DNA from: CAZGRP01 sp964527995
Lineage (GTDB): Bacteria > Zhuqueibacterota > Zhuqueibacteria > Oceanimicrobiales > CAZGRP01
Direction of reading: 5' to 3'
Length of the DNA: 64,000 nt
Assembly (NCBI GenBank): GCA_964527995.1
Contig: CAZGRP010000002.1
Coordinates: 128,232-192,231 of the forward strand
This document shows positions 1-8,608 of this stretch, one piece after another. Position 1 is the first letter of the stretch. Every line of letters starts with the position of its first letter. Made by a program: the position numbers and the translations under genes. The notes below the pieces were generated by a model that was not told where the DNA came from, ran no database searches, and saw nothing but the letters and a program-made list of their open reading frames with translations.

Positions 1-525
1 ATGAAGGCGGCGCAATATGGCATGAAGGCGGCAAAAGGAGCCTACCTGCCGACCATCTCAGTCAACGCCAGCTACTCGAGGTTCAACACCCAGTTCGGTC
101 GAGTCTACGGAGGCCTGGACAAGAACTACAGCGTCAACGTCGGCCTCAACGTCAGCCTCAACCTGTTTAATGGGTTCTCGACGCAGGCTGCTGTCGAGGA
201 CCAGAGCCAGCGCTATCTGATCGCGCGGGAGGATTACGAACAGGAGGTACGCCTGCTGAAACAAAGGGTGCAGCAGGCTTTCCTCAATCTGCAGCGCTAT
301 GAGCAGGTTACCCAGATCAATCAAGACAATCTCAAGGCAGCTCAAGAAGAACTGCGCCTGGCGGAAGAGCGCTACCGGGTGGGGGCCGGCACCCTGCTCG
401 ATGTGATCACAGCGCGGGTCTCTGTGACTCGGGCCCGTGCCTTACTGGTGCAGGCGAAGTACGACACCATGATCGCTCGAGCGCAACTTGAGCAGGCCAT
501 GGGCACGCTCCAGGCCGAAGAGTAG
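1..525 (+). CDS. TolC family outer membrane efflux protein, C-terminal part (cut by window edge)
   Basis: About 174 residues of the C-terminal half of a TolC-type outer-membrane channel protein. The first base already lies inside the gene, so the ATG at position 1 is probably not the real start. The segment LNVSLNLFNGF is a membrane beta-strand pair, and the following roughly 110 residues are long, charged, coiled-coil helices with the typical hairpin motif RYRVGAGTLLDVITAR. The family forms trimeric channels that carry substrates from the periplasm across the outer membrane. It lies 66 bases before an adaptor gene and belongs to the adaptor/ATPase/permease operon that follows. Substrate unknown. 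Confidence 0.88.
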   Translation: MKAAQYGMKAAKGAYLPTISVNASYSRFNTQFGRVYGGLDKNYSVNVGLNVSLNLFNGFSTQAAVEDQSQRYLIAREDYEQEVRLLKQRVQQAFLNLQRYEQVTQINQDNLKAAQEELRLAEERYRVGAGTLLDVITARVSVTRARALLVQAKYDTMIARAQLEQAMGTLQAEE

Positions 526-591
526 GCCGCGAGCGGTGCCGTGGCGGCATCAACCTGGTCGGATGGTTGACACGCTTTCAGAGGTGTGGCG

Positions 592-1890
592 GTGAACAAG
601 AAGCTATGGATCGGTTCCGGACTCGTAGTCGTGGTGGCGGTGCTCGCCATCGTCAATCTGAAAAGAAGCAACGGCCATGCGCTAGAGGTTCAGGTGACGA
701 AAGTGAAGCGCGGGGACATCACCCAGGTCGTCAGCGGCTCTGGACGTATCGAACCCGAGACCGAGGTGAAGATCTCCGCGAACGTCAGCGCCGAAATCAA
801 GAAAATCCACGTCGACGAGGGGGATACGGTCCGGCAGGGACAGATTTTGGTCGAACTTGCTCGCGACCGCTATGAAGCCGCGATCAACCAGGCGGAGTCG
901 AACCTCAAAGCCGCCAAGGCGAATCTTGCCAAGGCCGTGAGCCAGTTGCGGCGCACGGAGGACCTGTATAAGAAAGGGCTGAGCTCAGAGGTTGAGTTGG
1001 AGAGCGCCCGTGCCGCCAAGATCCAGGCGGAGAGCGCCGTGGCGCAGGCGGAAGCAGCTCTGGAACAGGCGAAGGATGACCTGGCGCGGACCATCCTCAA
1101 GGCTCCCATTGATGGCGTCGTGACCAAGATCAACAAGGAGGAGGGCGAAATCGCTCTCGGGTCGATGTTTCAGGCCGACGTCATCATGACCGTCGCCGAC
1201 CTGTCGCGCATGCAGATGGTGGCCGAAATCGATGAGAACGATGTCGTGTTGGTCCATATCGGTGACACCGCCCGAGTCGATATCGACGCCATCCCCGACA
1301 CGACGTTTCTGGGGACGGTGTCGGAGATCGCTCACACGGCGACGACCCGGGGTTTCGGCACTCAGGAACAGGTGACAAATTTCGAGGTCAAGATCTCACT
1401 CTTTGGCCATCCTCAAAAGGTGCTGCCAGGGATGTCGGCCAGTGTCGACATCGAAACCGAAACGCACCGGGGCGTTCTCTACGTGCCGATCCAGTCCGTC
1501 ACTGCCAGAAGCAAGTCGGAACTGGAGGAAGCCGAACGCCGTCTCCGGCAACGCCGCCGGCCGAAGCAGCGGCGAGGAAAAGAGCGACCCACCGAGTACA
1601 CCAACGGCGAGTCGGAGAACCTGGCATCGGCGCGAGACTCAGATCTCGGCCGGAAGAAGGAAGAGATGGTTGAAGTCGTATTCGTTGTCGAAGACGGCCG
1701 GGTGAGGGCAGCAAGGGTGAAGACCGGCATCAGCAGTGACACAGACATCGAAATCGTGGACGGACTCCGTGAGGGGGAGGAAGTCGTCACTGGCCCTTAC
1801 CGCACGCTGTCGCGGCTTCTCAAACCCGGCAGCCGCGTGAAAGTGAAAAAGGCGAAAAGGCCAAGGGACGTTGAAGGAGATACGGAATAG
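592..1890 (+). CDS. Periplasmic adaptor (membrane fusion) subunit, MacA/HlyD-like
   Basis: Links an inner-membrane transporter to the TolC-type channel. One N-terminal membrane anchor (LVVVVAVLAIVNL) is followed by a split lipoyl domain (VDEGDTVRQGQILVEL), a coiled-coil hairpin rich in Ala, Glu and Lys, the second lipoyl half (KAPIDGVVTKINKEEGE) and a beta-barrel domain. GTG 592 is preferred over GTG 586 because GAGG at 581-584 sits about 7 bases upstream of it. Oddly, a very basic and acidic stretch (about residues 305-365, RRLRQRRRPKQRRGKERP and onward) interrupts the region between the beta-barrel and the membrane-proximal domain. It is followed by the ATPase and two permeases. Family assignment is firm; the substrate is unknown. 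Confidence 0.9.
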   Translation: MNKKLWIGSGLVVVVAVLAIVNLKRSNGHALEVQVTKVKRGDITQVVSGSGRIEPETEVKISANVSAEIKKIHVDEGDTVRQGQILVELARDRYEAAINQAESNLKAAKANLAKAVSQLRRTEDLYKKGLSSEVELESARAAKIQAESAVAQAEAALEQAKDDLARTILKAPIDGVVTKINKEEGEIALGSMFQADVIMTVADLSRMQMVAEIDENDVVLVHIGDTARVDIDAIPDTTFLGTVSEIAHTATTRGFGTQEQVTNFEVKISLFGHPQKVLPGMSASVDIETETHRGVLYVPIQSVTARSKSELEEAERRLRQRRRPKQRRGKERPTEYTNGESENLASARDSDLGRKKEEMVEVVFVVEDGRVRAARVKTGISSDTDIEIVDGLREGEEVVTGPYRTLSRLLKPGSRVKVKKAKRPRDVEGDTE

Positions 1891-1961
1891 GAAGCGGCGG
1901 CGGATGCTGCCGTGCGTCGCAGAGAGTGAATTCCTTGTAGGGTACTTCAAAGAGGTGGAAC

Positions 1962-2726
1962 ATGCTGATCGATGTTCAAGAATTGGTCAAGATTTATCGC
2001 GTCGGCCAGGTGGAGGTGAATGCCCTTCGCGGGGTCGACTTGCAGATCGAGCCGAATGAGTACGTCGCAATCATGGGCCCGTCGGGCTCCGGGAAATCCA
2101 CATTGATGAACATACTCGGCTGTCTCGACACGCCCACCAGCGGAAAGTACCTTTTTGCGGGGAAACGTGTCAGCGAAATGAACGACGATCAGCTTGCCGA
2201 GATCCGCAACCGAGAAATCGGCTTTGTCTTCCAGACCTTCAACTTGCTTCCCCGGGCCAACGCGCTCCACAATGTCGAGTTACCGCTTATCTACAGCGGG
2301 CTGCCAGGCCGGCTGCGCCGGCAGAAGGCAGCAGAGGCGCTTGAAAAGGTTGGCCTGGCCGATCGCATGAATCACAGGCCCAACGAGTTGTCCGGAGGCC
2401 AGCGCCAGCGGGTGGCAATCGCCAGGGCGCTGGTGAACGATCCTTCGATAATCCTCGCCGACGAGCCCACTGGCAACCTCGACACCAAGACCGGCGAGGA
2501 AATCATGGCGATCTTCCGCAAGCTCCACGAACAGGGCAACACGATCATCCTGGTCACCCACGAAGAGTACATTGCCGAGCATGCCAACCGCATCATTCGG
2601 CTGCGCGACGGCATTATCGAATCGGATCAGCGTAACAACGGCAGGAAAAAGGAGGCATCCGTGCCTCAAAGCGACGATGTCGAAGAGCTGTTCAAAGGTG
2701 TGCGCTCCCAGAAGAAAAGTGATTGA
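1962..2726 (+). CDS. ABC transporter ATP-binding protein, MacB/LolD type
   Basis: Cytoplasmic ATPase of about 254 residues that powers the permeases encoded next. Walker A is GPSGSGKST, the signature is LSGGQRQRVAIARAL, Walker B is IILADEPTGNLDT and the switch histidine is in ILVTHEEYIA. These are standard for the MacB/LolD/FtsE group. The C-terminal tail of about 30 residues is charged and atypical. Start is the ATG after a purine-rich AAGAGGTGG site. In E. coli MacB the ATPase and permease are fused; here they are separate genes, as is common outside Proteobacteria. Confidence 0.93.
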   Translation: MLIDVQELVKIYRVGQVEVNALRGVDLQIEPNEYVAIMGPSGSGKSTLMNILGCLDTPTSGKYLFAGKRVSEMNDDQLAEIRNREIGFVFQTFNLLPRANALHNVELPLIYSGLPGRLRRQKAAEALEKVGLADRMNHRPNELSGGQRQRVAIARALVNDPSIILADEPTGNLDTKTGEEIMAIFRKLHEQGNTIILVTHEEYIAEHANRIIRLRDGIIESDQRNNGRKKEASVPQSDDVEELFKGVRSQKKSD

Positions 2727-2817
2727 CCCGGAGGTTAAGGTCGATTCTGTCTCTGTACGGCCGGCAAGGGCAACGGCCATCGGCGAAGGGACCTGGTGCC
2801 TGGGATAGTGTACGCGA

Positions 2818-4050
2818 ATGTGGACGCTCGTCGAATTCTGGGAAAACGTCAAGATTGCGCTGGCGGCGCTGTGGTCCAATCGAATGCGCTCCGTCCTGAC
2901 GACGCTGGGCATCGTCATCGGAGTCTCCACCGTCATCGCCATTGTGTCGCTCGTGCAAGGCCTCAACCGCGCCTTCTATAAGGAAATCTCCTCCCTCGGT
3001 ACCGACACTCTCTACATCCAAAAATTCCCCTGGATGGTCACCTCTGCGGAGAGCTGGGCGAAGTTCCGCAACCGGAAGAACATTACAATGAAAGAGTACC
3101 GCGCTGTGGTGCGGTACGCCAGCTATGCCCGCGCGGTTTCTCCGGAGGTCTCCACCCGCCGCGTCGTCAAGTACAGGGACCGCGAATTGGAGGATGTTCT
3201 CATCACCGGCACGAATGAGGAATACCCGATCACCAACAACACGCCACCGGCTCGTGGGCGCTTTCTGAATGCGCTGGATGTCCGGCACCGGCGGAACGTC
3301 TGCGTGCTCGGGGCGGACGTGGCCGACAAACTCTTTGGAGAAGTCGATCCCATCGGCCGTCGTATCTCCATCGGTGGCTACAAGCTCAGGGTCGTCGGCG
3401 TGCTGGAGAAGCGTGGCAAGATCTTCGGATTCAACCCCGACATCGTGGTGGTCATGCCCATCGGCGTGTTCTTCAAGCTGTTCGGCACGCGGCGCAGCCT
3501 GGACATCACCGTAAAGGTTGTCAGCGCCGACTATCTGGACGAGGCCAAAGATGATCTCGTCGGCATTCTGCGCAGAGTCCGGAAGGTGCCGCCCAGAGCC
3601 GAAGAAGATTTCGCCATCAACCAACAGAGCCTGTTGACCAGGACCTACAAGAACCTGACCAGCTCGTTATGGGCCGTGGCCATCGGTGTCGGCTCGATTT
3701 CGTTGCTGGTGGGTGGCATCGGTATCATGAATATCATGCTGGTGTCTGTAACCGAGCGTACGCGGGAGATCGGGATCCGCAAGGCTGTCGGTGCCAAGAA
3801 ACGCCACATTCTGTGGCAGTTCCTCATCGAGGCGATGATGGTTTGTGCCGTAGGCGTCGTGATTGGAGTGCTGGTGGCGATCGGGTTGGCGAAGCTGATC
3901 AGCCTGGTGACGCCGCTGCCGGCGGCGATGACCTGGTGGATCGGGGTTTTGGGGATTGCTTTTGTGGTCACAATCGGTCTCATCTTCGGGATCTACCCGT
4001 CCAGCAAGGCCGCCCGTCTGAACCCCATCGACGCGCTTCGCTATGAATAG
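2818..4050 (+). CDS. ABC transporter permease, MacB-like (first of two)
   Basis: Inner-membrane permease of 410 residues. It has one N-terminal membrane helix (VLTTLGIVIGVSTVIAIVSL), a periplasmic MacB-PCD core of about 220 residues, then three C-terminal helices forming the FtsX domain. The conserved FtsX stretches NIMLVSVTERTREIGIRKAVGA and PSSKAARLNPIDALRYE are both present. It follows the ATPase gene by 91 bases and is 33 bases upstream of a similar permease. The complex is expected to drive a mechanotransmission efflux pump with the adaptor and TolC-type channel. Substrate not predictable. Confidence 0.92.
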   Translation: MWTLVEFWENVKIALAALWSNRMRSVLTTLGIVIGVSTVIAIVSLVQGLNRAFYKEISSLGTDTLYIQKFPWMVTSAESWAKFRNRKNITMKEYRAVVRYASYARAVSPEVSTRRVVKYRDRELEDVLITGTNEEYPITNNTPPARGRFLNALDVRHRRNVCVLGADVADKLFGEVDPIGRRISIGGYKLRVVGVLEKRGKIFGFNPDIVVVMPIGVFFKLFGTRRSLDITVKVVSADYLDEAKDDLVGILRRVRKVPPRAEEDFAINQQSLLTRTYKNLTSSLWAVAIGVGSISLLVGGIGIMNIMLVSVTERTREIGIRKAVGAKKRHILWQFLIEAMMVCAVGVVIGVLVAIGLAKLISLVTPLPAAMTWWIGVLGIAFVVTIGLIFGIYPSSKAARLNPIDALRYE

Positions 4051-4083
4051 GGCGGTGTGGACGAAAAGAGGTGGTCGGCGGCG

Positions 4084-5310
4084 ATGAAGTTCATCGAAGG
4101 ACTGCGCGTGGCGCTGTGGGCCATTCAGGCGAACAAACTACGTTCGGCCCTGACGCTGCTCGGCGTTATCATCGGCGTGGTGACGATCATCGCCATGCAG
4201 TCGATCGTCGGCGGCCTGCAGAAGTCGGTCGTAAGCCAACTTCAGATTCTGGGCAGCGATGTTTTCCAGGTGCAAAAGTACCCGCCGATTCAAATGGGCG
4301 GGCGGGCGCTGCGCAAGTATCGCAACCGCAAGAATCTGACACGTGAACAGGCCGAAGCGATCCGGCGCTATGCCACCGCGGTCAAGTCGGTCGGGGCGGA
4401 GGAGGAGAAGTGGGGTGTGGCGCTACGCCACCGCGACCGCAAAACCCTGCCGACGGTTCTGGTCTACGGCACGACGCCGGAGTTTCAGGTCAACTACGGC
4501 TACTTCGTGGATGAGGGCCGTTTCCTGACCGAAACCGACGTGGATCACAACCGCCAGGTGGTTGTTTTGGGCAAGGACGTCATCGACCGGCTCTTCCCCT
4601 TCGAAAGTCCGATCGGCCAGGAGGTAAAAATCAGCGGCTGGTCGTTTCGCGTCATCGGCACCTTCGAGGAGAAAGGCCGTATCTTCGGTAGCAGCCGCGA
4701 CAATGTCGCCGTAATTCCGATTTCGACCTTTGAGAAGCTGTACGGCAAGAAGCGCTCCGTGGGCATCAGCGTCATGGCTCGCAGCCCCGAGCTGTATCAG
4801 GAAGCCGTCGATCAGGTGATCGGCATCCTGCGGGCCGTGCGCAAGGTGAAGCCTGGAGAGCCCAACGACTTCGAAGTCTTTTCAAGCCAGACGTTGGTCC
4901 AGACGTTCAACAATCTTACCCTCTACGTTCGTCTGGCCGCGATTGGAATCGCCGCGATCTCTCTGGTGGTGGCGGGAGTTGGGATCATGAACATCATGCT
5001 GGTGTCGGTGACGGAGCGCACTCGCGAGATCGGCATCCGCAAGGCTGTCGGCGCCCGCCGGCGTGACATCATGCTGCAGTTTCTTCTCGAAGCCGTGGCT
5101 CTGACGGAAGTGGGCGGCGCTGTCGGAATCGTCGCTGGCATCGCTGTGGCCCAGTTTGTAGCGGCCGTTTCGCCTCTGCCTGCCAGTTTTCCGATCGTTT
5201 GGGTGTTCGTTGGGTTGCTGTTCTGCTCCGTCGTCGGGGTGGTCTTCGGGGTCTACCCGGCCACCAAGGCCGCCCGGCTTGATCCCATCGAGTCGCTGCG
5301 CTACGAATAG
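4084..5310 (+). CDS. ABC transporter permease, MacB-like (second of two)
   Basis: A 408-residue permease with the same layout as the preceding gene: N-terminal helix (ALTLLGVIIGVVTIIAMQSI), periplasmic MacB-PCD domain, C-terminal FtsX domain with SVTERTREIGIRKAVGA and the ending PATKAARLDPIESLRYE. The two proteins share motif order but differ clearly in the periplasmic domain, so a heterodimeric permease is likely (inference). ATG 4084 is chosen because AAGAGGTGG lies about 10 bases upstream; an in-frame GTG at 4057 is the alternative. It is the last gene of the export operon. Confidence 0.92.
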   Translation: MKFIEGLRVALWAIQANKLRSALTLLGVIIGVVTIIAMQSIVGGLQKSVVSQLQILGSDVFQVQKYPPIQMGGRALRKYRNRKNLTREQAEAIRRYATAVKSVGAEEEKWGVALRHRDRKTLPTVLVYGTTPEFQVNYGYFVDEGRFLTETDVDHNRQVVVLGKDVIDRLFPFESPIGQEVKISGWSFRVIGTFEEKGRIFGSSRDNVAVIPISTFEKLYGKKRSVGISVMARSPELYQEAVDQVIGILRAVRKVKPGEPNDFEVFSSQTLVQTFNNLTLYVRLAAIGIAAISLVVAGVGIMNIMLVSVTERTREIGIRKAVGARRRDIMLQFLLEAVALTEVGGAVGIVAGIAVAQFVAAVSPLPASFPIVWVFVGLLFCSVVGVVFGVYPATKAARLDPIESLRYE

Positions 5311-5382
5311 CTGTTGAATCCTGCCATAGCCGAAATCGCGATCGTCGCGACCTCGGCAGCCCCTCCGTTTCAAAACTTTCTC

Positions 5383-5411
5383 TTGACTAATAGTCGTCGA
5401 TTCGTTATTTT
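5383..5411 (+). promoter_or_regulatory. Sigma-70-type promoter of the polyprenyl synthase-PTS-SAM cycle operon
   Basis: TTGACT (-35), a 17-base spacer and TATTTT (-10). It lies in an AT-rich patch about 100 bases before the polyprenyl synthase start and after the end of the export operon. The same box pair recurs at several other gene starts in this window. Confidence 0.7.
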
Positions 5412-5511
5412 AATCATCAATCGTATCTCTTTAGAAACACAAGAGCTAAGGCAGTTTCGAAAAAGCGGATTTGTCGACCGCATACTTCGGAGGGAGGTTC
5501 GCGGAGCATCT

Positions 5512-6498
5512 ATGTCATCCGCCGGTTTTGAGGCCCGGTGGGCGCGTTGGAAAGCGCTGGTGGAGGAGCGGCTGCGTGGTGTTGCGCTCGCGGCCGAGCC
5601 GGTCACCCTGTATGAGCCGATACGCTACACCCTGGAGGGCGGCGGAAAGCGGCTGCGGCCGATTTTGCTTCTCCTTGCCAGCGAAGCAGTCGGCGGTGAC
5701 GGAGAGCAATGCCTCGATGCTGCGGCAGCGGTAGAACTCCTGCACAATTTCACCCTGGTCCATGACGATATCATGGACCATGACGAGACGCGGCGTGGCC
5801 GGCCGACCGTGCATGCCCGCTGGAATCCGAACGTCGCGCTTCTCGCAGGGGATGCCCTTCTCGTGCTGGCCTACCAGAGTTTGGCGAAGGCACCGGCTCG
5901 ACACCTGCCGCGCCTCTTGAGTCTGTTCAGCGCTGGGACGATGAGTATCTGTGAAGGTCAGGCGTTCGACCTCGAGTTCGAGAGCTCGGCCACCGTGAAC
6001 CTCGACGACTATTTCCAAATGATCGACAAGAAAACGGCCCGCTTGCTTTCCCTGTCGGCCGAAATGGGAGCGATCCTCGGCGGCGGGGATACGATTCAAA
6101 TTGAAGCGCTGCGGGCCTTCGGAGGCTTGTTGGGCCTGGCGTTCCAGGTGCAAGATGATCTCCTGGACATTATTGCGGAAGAGAAAACGCTTGGCAAAAC
6201 GATCGGTAGTGACCTGGCTCAGAAGAAGCGCACATTCCTTCTCCTACACGCGTTGAGCACTGCCACTCCGTCTCAGCGGGAACGAATCCACACAATCCTG
6301 GCCACGCCCTCCATCGGCGGTGCCGAAGTGGCCGCCATGCGCGAAATCTTCGAGGAGACCGGATCTCTGCAGGCGGCCAAGCAGAGCGTCGAGGGAAACA
6401 TTCAGAGGGCCAAAGAGCAGCTGACCCGTCTGCCGCGATCGCAAGCCCGCGATGACCTCGAAGCCTTGCTCCTGAAGGTCTTGAAACGCAATGCCTGA
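5512..6498 (+). CDS. Polyprenyl (trans-isoprenyl) diphosphate synthase
   Basis: Condenses isopentenyl diphosphate with allylic diphosphates; products feed quinones, carotenoids or the lipid carrier for cell-wall and polysaccharide synthesis. The 328-residue protein has the first Asp-rich motif (LVHDDIMDHDETRRGRPTVH), the second (FQVQDDLLDI) and the family stretch GGGKRLRPILLLL. Chain length cannot be read reliably from sequence. ATG 5512 is chosen: it follows GGAG closely and fits the family N-terminus. The open frame continues upstream to 5314 but would cover the promoter, so that extension is rejected. First gene of a long same-strand unit. Confidence 0.92.
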   Translation: MSSAGFEARWARWKALVEERLRGVALAAEPVTLYEPIRYTLEGGGKRLRPILLLLASEAVGGDGEQCLDAAAAVELLHNFTLVHDDIMDHDETRRGRPTVHARWNPNVALLAGDALLVLAYQSLAKAPARHLPRLLSLFSAGTMSICEGQAFDLEFESSATVNLDDYFQMIDKKTARLLSLSAEMGAILGGGDTIQIEALRAFGGLLGLAFQVQDDLLDIIAEEKTLGKTIGSDLAQKKRTFLLLHALSTATPSQRERIHTILATPSIGGAEVAAMREIFEETGSLQAAKQSVEGNIQRAKEQLTRLPRSQARDDLEALLLKVLKRNA

Positions 6499-6551
6499 GG
6501 GCGCGATTTACCCTCGTTCTTTTTTCTTTGCCAGAAGGGCTGTCACTGCGA

Positions 6552-6818
6552 ATGATTGAACAGGAAGTCGTGGTGCAAAACAAGCTCGGATTGCACGCGC
6601 GTCCCGCCGCCCAACTGGTGAAGACCGCCGCTCAGTTCAAGTCGGATATCTACATTCGCAAGAACAGTCAGGTGGTTAACGGCAAGAGTATTATGGGGGT
6701 GATGATGCTGGCTGCAGGGAAGGGCATGCGACTCACCCTCATCGCGGATGGAGAGGATGAACAGCAGGCCATTGCAGCTTTGAAAGAGCTGTTCGATCGG
6801 AAGTTCGACGAGGAGTAG
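6552..6818 (+). CDS. ptsH: Phosphocarrier protein HPr
   Basis: Small cytoplasmic phosphocarrier of 88 residues, the usual HPr length. With the start at ATG 6552 the phosphorylated histidine is exactly residue 15 (KLGLHARPAAQL) and the regulatory serine exactly residue 46 (NGKSIMGVMML), which supports this start over the in-frame TTG at 6528. It receives phosphate from Enzyme I, encoded 12 bases downstream. Ser46 is conserved, so control by an HPr kinase is possible. No sugar-specific EII component is in the window. Confidence 0.95.
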   Translation: MIEQEVVVQNKLGLHARPAAQLVKTAAQFKSDIYIRKNSQVVNGKSIMGVMMLAAGKGMRLTLIADGEDEQQAIAALKELFDRKFDEE

Positions 6819-6830
6819 AAACGGTCTCCG

Positions 6831-8606
6831 ATGTTACCCAGACGCAAACTGAAATGCCAGGTGTTGGTGGAAGGCATCGCCGCATCGCCGGGGATCGCCA
6901 TTGGGCCGGCCTTTGTGCTCAGCGGGGAGACCGTGCGCGTCAGAGATCGCAGCGTCGAGCCTTCTGAGGTCGAGCAGGAGATCAAGAACTTCCTGGCTGC
7001 AGTCGACAAAGCCAAGGCCGAGATCAGCGAGCTGCAACACCGCGTGGCCGAGGAGATCGGGCACGAGAACGCAAAGATCTTCGACGTTCACCGGATGCTG
7101 TTGGAAGATGAGGAGCTGCATCGTGAGGTCATCGAACTGATCCGGGCACAGAAAAAAGGCGCCGAGTGGGCATTCTACAACGTCATCCTGGACAAACAGG
7201 CCACGCTCCAGAATTCCGACTCTGAATACCTGCGCAGCCGGGTTGCCGATCTTCGAGATGTCAAGAGAAGGGTCATTCACCACATTGAGGGCGAGCACGT
7301 CGACTACCTGGCTGGCCTGGAAGGATCGGCGATCCTCGTTGCACACGACCTGACCCCCTCGGAAACCGTACAACTCGACCGTAGCAAGGTGCTCGGGTTT
7401 GCCACGGACCTTGGGGGAGGCACCTCACACGCCTCCATTATCGCTCGCTCCATGGGCATTCCGGCGGTCGTCGGATTGCGCCGGATCACAAAGGTGGCGA
7501 AAAGCGGAGACCGGTTCATCCTCGATGGCAACAACGGCCTGGTGCTGGTGAACCCCAGCCCTGAAACTCTGGAGCTGTATCGTGGGCTGCAGACGAGGTA
7601 CTACGATTTCGAGGCCAGGCTTGGAGAACTTCGCGACTTGCCAAGCCGCACGCTCGACGGCAAGGACGTCGAACTGACGGCCAATATTGATTTCCCGGAC
7701 GAAGTCGAGGCGGTGCTGTCGCATGGTGCCACCGGCATCGGACTCTACCGCGCCGACTATCTCTATCTGACCCATCCCGAGCCGCCGACCGAAGAGTATC
7801 AGTATCGTGAGTTCCGCAAGGTGGTGGAGCGCCTGCATCCCCGTCCCGTGGTCATCCGCACCATGGACGTCGGCGGCGACAAGGTCCCTTCCAGCATTCA
7901 GATTCCGCCTGAGGACAACCCCTTCTTGGGCTGGCGGGCCATACGAATCGCCCTCGAGCGACCCGACCTTTTCAAGCCGGAGCTGCGAGCCATCCTGCGT
8001 GCCAGCGCTCACGGAAACGTCAAGCTCCTGTTGCCGATGATATCGAGTCTGGATGAGGTGCGCAGGGCGAAGGAGCTGGTCTCCCTCTGCAAGGCGGAGC
8101 TGCGCAGCGACGGAATTGCTTTCTCTGAGAGCCTCGAACTCGGCGTGATGATCGAGGTGCCGGCAGCGGCCGTCATCGCCGACCAGATTGCCAGCGAGGT
8201 GGACTTCCTGAGCATCGGCACCAATGACCTGGTGCAGTACCTCCTGGCTGTCGACCGCGGCAATGAGCGCATCGCCTATCTCTACAAACACCTTCATCCT
8301 GCCGTCCTTCGCGTCATCTCTCAAATCATCGAGGCCGCGCATCAGCGTGGTGCCTGGGTATCGATGTGCGGCGAGATGGCCGGCGACCCGCAGGCGCTGT
8401 TGCTTTTGCTCGGCATGGGCATCGATGAACTGAGCATGAGTCCGATTCGGCTGCCCGAGATCAAGAACATGATCCGGTCCACGACGTACTCGTACGCCGT
8501 CGAAGTCGCCAGAGCCGCGATGGCGATGGACACTGCCCAGGAAGTCGAGCGCTTTGTCGGCGATATCATGAGGGAGAAATTTCAGGATGTTCTGTTCACG
8601 GAGTGA
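6831..8606 (+). CDS. ptsI: Phosphoenolpyruvate-protein phosphotransferase (PTS Enzyme I)
   Basis: Takes phosphate from phosphoenolpyruvate and passes it to HPr. The 591-residue protein has the N-terminal HPr-binding/phosphohistidine domain (GIAASPGIAIGPA at the start; active-site histidine about residue 200 in GGGTSHASIIARSMGIP) and the C-terminal PEP-binding barrel (IRTMDVGGDK, FSIGTNDLVQYLLAVDR-type segment, MCGEMAGDP). Length is normal for Enzyme I. The stop TGA is only two bases from the next ATG, implying co-translation. Confidence 0.95.
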   Translation: MLPRRKLKCQVLVEGIAASPGIAIGPAFVLSGETVRVRDRSVEPSEVEQEIKNFLAAVDKAKAEISELQHRVAEEIGHENAKIFDVHRMLLEDEELHREVIELIRAQKKGAEWAFYNVILDKQATLQNSDSEYLRSRVADLRDVKRRVIHHIEGEHVDYLAGLEGSAILVAHDLTPSETVQLDRSKVLGFATDLGGGTSHASIIARSMGIPAVVGLRRITKVAKSGDRFILDGNNGLVLVNPSPETLELYRGLQTRYYDFEARLGELRDLPSRTLDGKDVELTANIDFPDEVEAVLSHGATGIGLYRADYLYLTHPEPPTEEYQYREFRKVVERLHPRPVVIRTMDVGGDKVPSSIQIPPEDNPFLGWRAIRIALERPDLFKPELRAILRASAHGNVKLLLPMISSLDEVRRAKELVSLCKAELRSDGIAFSESLELGVMIEVPAAAVIADQIASEVDFLSIGTNDLVQYLLAVDRGNERIAYLYKHLHPAVLRVISQIIEAAHQRGAWVSMCGEMAGDPQALLLLLGMGIDELSMSPIRLPEIKNMIRSTTYSYAVEVARAAMAMDTAQEVERFVGDIMREKFQDVLFTE

Positions 8607-8608
8607 CC

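Noticed and set aside
5314..5511. N-terminal extension of polyprenyl synthase
   Set aside because: It would cover the promoter at 5383-5411 and has no family resemblance.
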